17,727 bases of DNA from UBA10939 sp050942745 (lineage in GTDB: Bacteria; Myxococcota; Myxococcia; Myxococcales; UBA5297), in contig JBMNNX010000128.1 in assembly GCA_050942745.1 (NCBI GenBank), positions 1 to 17,727 on the forward strand. Reading direction: 5' to 3'. A program made the translations under genes and the position numbers. Positions within the stretch are counted from its first letter, which is position 1. Every line of letters begins with the position of its first letter. Under the pieces are notes generated by a model. That model was not told where the DNA came from. It worked only from the letters and a program-made list of their open reading frames with translations, and did not search any database. Below are positions 16,195 to 17,727 of the stretch, one piece after another.

Positions 16195-16223
16195 TTGTTA
16201 TGGTGTAGCCGCACGGCTACATT
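16195..16223 (+). promoter_or_regulatory. Toxin-antitoxin promoter with palindromic operator
   Basis: TTGTTA (16195-16200) and TACATT (16218-16223) are spaced by 17 bp. The spacer holds an inverted repeat, TGTAGCCGCACGGCTACA (16204-16221), with 8-bp arms around CA. An operator that fills the promoter spacer and touches the -10 is what is expected for repression by the antitoxin or the toxin-antitoxin complex. The predicted transcript starts near 16230, at the toxin GTG. Confidence 0.58.
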
Positions 16224-16230
16224 GGTTTTC

Positions 16231-16521
16231 GTGTTGGAGATCTGCAAGACCGGCGAGTTCGCCACCTGGCTCGACGGCTTGCACGACGTTCGTGCTCGCG
16301 CTCGTGTCCAGGCTCGCATCGAGCGGCTCGCCGCCGGCAACCCTGGCGACGTAAAGCCGGTAGGCGAGGGCGTCTCGGAGCTGCGCATCGACTACGGCCC
16401 CGGCTACCGCGTGTACTTCGTCCGACAAGGCAAGACGGTGATCGTCCTGTTGGCCGGCGGCGACAAGACGACCCAGGCTGCCGACGTCAAGGCGGCGCAG
16501 CGGCTCGCCCGCAACCTATAG
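16231..16521 (+). CDS. HigB/RelE-superfamily toxin (addiction module killer protein)
   Basis: The 96-residue product reads VLEICKTGEFATWLDGLHDV at the start and contains GNPGDVKPVGEGVSELRIDY followed by GPGYRVYF, the signature of the Gp49/HigB-like killer proteins of type II modules. Such toxins are ribosome-associated mRNA endonucleases; C-terminal basic residues (K/R-rich, AAQRLARNL) and the conserved Arg/Tyr of the RVYF strand fit this. The GTG at 16231 is chosen because known homologues start with M-x-x-I just before this point; an upstream GTG at 16186 would overlap the promoter. The stop (16519-16521) lies in the Shine-Dalgarno sequence of the antitoxin gene. The toxin-first order is typical of this family. 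Confidence 0.88.
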   Translation: MLEICKTGEFATWLDGLHDVRARARVQARIERLAAGNPGDVKPVGEGVSELRIDYGPGYRVYFVRQGKTVIVLLAGGDKTTQAADVKAAQRLARNL

Positions 16522-16525
16522 GAGG
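16520..16525 (+). promoter_or_regulatory. Strong ribosome binding site of the antitoxin
   Basis: AGGAGG, 5 bases before the ATG at 16531 and overlapping the toxin stop codon. The toxin itself has no visible Shine-Dalgarno sequence, so translation should favour the antitoxin. Confidence 0.75.
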
Positions 16526-16530
16526 ACGAC

Positions 16531-16830
16531 ATGGCCAAGGCCAGGACCAAGACCACCCGCTACGACGTCGCCGAGCACCTGCGCACGCCCGAAGAGATGG
16601 CGGCCTATCTTGAGGCCTGCCTCGACGAGCCGGGCGCTGACGCGGCGTTCATCGCCAAGGCGATCGGCGACATCGCGCGCGCCAAGGGCATGTCTCAGGT
16701 GGCGCGCGAGGCGCGCGTGTCGAGAGAGAGCCTGTACAAAGCGCTCTCGGGCGAGCGCAGCCCCGACTTCGACACCATCCTCAAAGTGCTCGGCGCGCTC
16801 GGGCTGAAGCTCCGCGCGGAGCCGGCGTAG
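16531..16830 (+). CDS. HTH antitoxin of the HigB/RelE-type module
   Basis: The 99-residue product begins MAKARTKTTRYDVAEHLRTP and carries a Cro/CI-type helix-turn-helix at about 50-80 (AKGMSQVAREARVSRESLYK), the arrangement of the addiction-module antidote proteins that pair with Gp49-like toxins. It should neutralise the toxin and bind the palindrome upstream of the toxin gene. Its last ten codons form the beginning of the duplicated block, a copy of which lies at 15894 without the rest of the gene. It converges with the small membrane-protein gene, stop to stop, across 24 bp. Confidence 0.9.
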   Translation: MAKARTKTTRYDVAEHLRTPEEMAAYLEACLDEPGADAAFIAKAIGDIARAKGMSQVAREARVSRESLYKALSGERSPDFDTILKVLGALGLKLRAEPA

Positions 16831-17053
16831 CGACCGCCGGCCATCGCCGGCCCTTCAAAGCCGCACAGTGATGCGCGACTCCTGCTGAAAGGTGAGCTCG
16901 CGCGTCACCGTCTCGGTCCCGTCCGCGTAGCCGAGCCTCGCCTCGATCAGATAGCGCTTGCCGCGCTTGAGCTTCACCGACTGGGCCTGCTCTTTCGGCG
17001 CGGCGCCTTCCGGGTACCGGTACTCGACATGGCGCACGAGCTGCCGCTCGGGC
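16800..17053. repeat. Right copy of the duplicated 254-bp block
   Basis: This is the intact parental context of the block at 15894-16147: antitoxin 3' end, convergent hairpin, and the last two thirds of the small membrane-protein gene in frame. Confidence 0.9.
16836..16851. terminator. Hairpin between convergent antitoxin and membrane-protein genes
   Basis: GCCGGC, loop CATC, GCCGGC form a 6-bp GC stem in the 24-bp gap between two convergent stops. With no clear T-run it is a weak candidate for a shared bidirectional terminator. Confidence 0.4.
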
Positions 17054-17262
17054 AGCTCGAAGACATCGACCTGCAGCCTCCTCATGCCCTGGGACCTGGC
17101 GCTCAAGTCGTAGACGAGCTCGACTGACTGCGGCGCTGAGCGGAAGAACCACGCGGCGATTGCCGCCAACAGCAGCAGAGGCAACAGCCACTTGAGCAGG
17201 AAGGCCCGCTTCGATTCGTAGGCGCCCGCAGAGCGGCGCGGCTCGGGGGTCTGCTCGGCCAC
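16855..17262 (-). CDS. Small single-span membrane protein of unknown function
   Basis: The 135-residue product has one membrane span (about 21-40, FLLKWLLPLLLLAAIAAWFF) after a short polar N-terminus. A beta-rich domain outside the cytoplasm contains VELVYDLSARS and LKRGKRYLIEARLGYADGTE, ending RITVRL. No Cys and no catalytic pattern are present; the family is unknown to me. The GTG start at 17262 lies 7 bp after the stop of the phasin-like gene, whose last codons supply GAGGAG as ribosome binding site, so the two are one operon. Its 3' two thirds are duplicated at 15948-16147. Confidence 0.8.
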   Translation of the reverse strand: MAEQTPEPRRSAGAYESKRAFLLKWLLPLLLLAAIAAWFFRSAPQSVELVYDLSARSQGMRRLQVDVFELPERQLVRHVEYRYPEGAAPKEQAQSVKLKRGKRYLIEARLGYADGTETVTRELTFQQESRITVRL

Positions 17263-17269
17263 GAGTCGC

Positions 17270-17727
17270 TCAGCTCCTCTTCTTGCCGCGGCGCCGCGCG
17301 GCCGCGTCTACCTTGACCTCCGGCGCTTCGCCGTCCGGGCGCACCCGGATCTCGGCCTTCACCTCGATGGTCATGTTCGACAGCAGCTTGACCAGCTCGC
17401 GCCTGAGCGCGGCGCTCTGGAAGAGGCCTCGCAGCTCCTCGCCGATGACGCGGAAGAGCTCGTCCTTGCTGCGCTCGGCCTGGCCGACGACGTACCCGAC
17501 GACGTCCTTGGGCAGCTTGAGGTCCTTGACCATCGTCCGGATGCCTTCTTCGGTCATGAAGACGGCGCCCAGACCGGCGACCATCGCCTTGCGGAACATG
17601 TCGGTGACGCCGCCAAGGCGCCTGGCCTCCTCGGTGTTGAAGACGCCGAAGTCGGGCTCGAAGTCCTCGGGCTCCACAGGGTTCAGGGGTTCGACTGGAG
17701 TCGCAGCGGGCTTGGAGGGGTTGTTCA
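17270..17727 (-). CDS. Phasin-like protein, start at the right edge
   Basis: The frame is open from the right edge to a stop at 17270. The last two bases of the window read TG on the minus strand in frame, followed by AACAACCCCTCC, so the start codon probably lies one base beyond the edge, giving about 152 residues (NNPSKPAATPVEP onward). After a Pro/Glu-rich N-terminus the core is amphipathic helix: MFRKAMVAGLGAVFMTEEGI, then LKLPKDVVGYVVGQAERSKD, and a short beta/charged C-terminus (TIEVKAEIRVRP) with a basic tail (ARRRGKKRS). The helical core resembles phasin or polyhydroxyalkanoate granule-associated proteins; the match is by pattern only. It is co-transcribed with the small membrane-protein gene. 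Confidence 0.72.
   Translation of the reverse strand, partial: NNPSKPAATPVEPLNPVEPEDFEPDFGVFNTEEARRLGGVTDMFRKAMVAGLGAVFMTEEGIRTMVKDLKLPKDVVGYVVGQAERSKDELFRVIGEELRGLFQSAALRRELVKLLSNMTIEVKAEIRVRPDGEAPEVKVDAAARRRGKKRS

Noticed and set aside
15948..16388. A 146-codon minus-strand frame as an intact second copy of the membrane protein.
   Set aside because: Only its last 63 codons match; the rest is antisense to the toxin gene and lacks the membrane span, so it is a truncated pseudogene.

Overview
The window is strongly GC-rich chromosomal DNA with short intergenic gaps. Its gene set is typical of Myxococcota and related former Deltaproteobacteria: a membrane Ser/Thr kinase with a PEGA-like C-terminus, an FHA-GAF sigma-54 activator, several TPR membrane proteins, lipoproteins with a Cys-rich motif and carboxypeptidase-regulatory-like repeats, and a phasin-like protein. 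The lineage is an inference from domain content; no taxonomic marker gene is present.

Layout. (a) 1-966: a secreted protein running off the left edge (minus strand) and a divergent two-TPR protein. (b) 967-1613: gene-free, with a MITE-like repeat element followed by a sigma-70-like promoter. (c) 1614-6499: a three-gene operon of membrane Ser/Thr kinase, TPR/membrane protein (ATGA overlap) and FHA-GAF-AAA+-Fis sigma-54 activator. (d) 6609-8854: an excellent -24/-12 sigma-54 promoter followed by two overlapping lipoprotein genes. (e) 9244-11767: three minus-strand envelope genes. (f) 12067-13014: tRNA-Leu(CAA) and a TPR membrane protein. (g) 13015-13818: gene-free, with a 93-bp tandem repeat, a strong intrinsic terminator and a 20-bp palindrome. 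(h) 13819-15456: a rare fusion of an FAD-dependent oxidoreductase with a response-regulator receiver domain. (i) 15457-15947: gene-free, with a 21/22-bp repeat arranged as 42/43-bp dimers. (j) 15894-17727: a HigB/RelE-type toxin-antitoxin pair next to a small membrane-protein gene. A 254-bp block spanning the antitoxin tail and the 3' part of that membrane gene is duplicated on the far side of the toxin, leaving a pseudogene. A phasin-like gene runs to the right edge.

How the genes may work together (inference): the kinase, its coupled envelope partner and the sigma-54 activator look like one signalling module, and the sigma-54 promoter just downstream suggests that the two lipoproteins are its local output. 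The FHA domain of the activator has lost several canonical phosphothreonine-binding residues, so a simple kinase-to-FHA relay is not assured. The most unusual single gene is the oxidoreductase-REC fusion. The most unusual DNA structures are the dimeric 43-bp repeat and the toxin-antitoxin-linked duplication.
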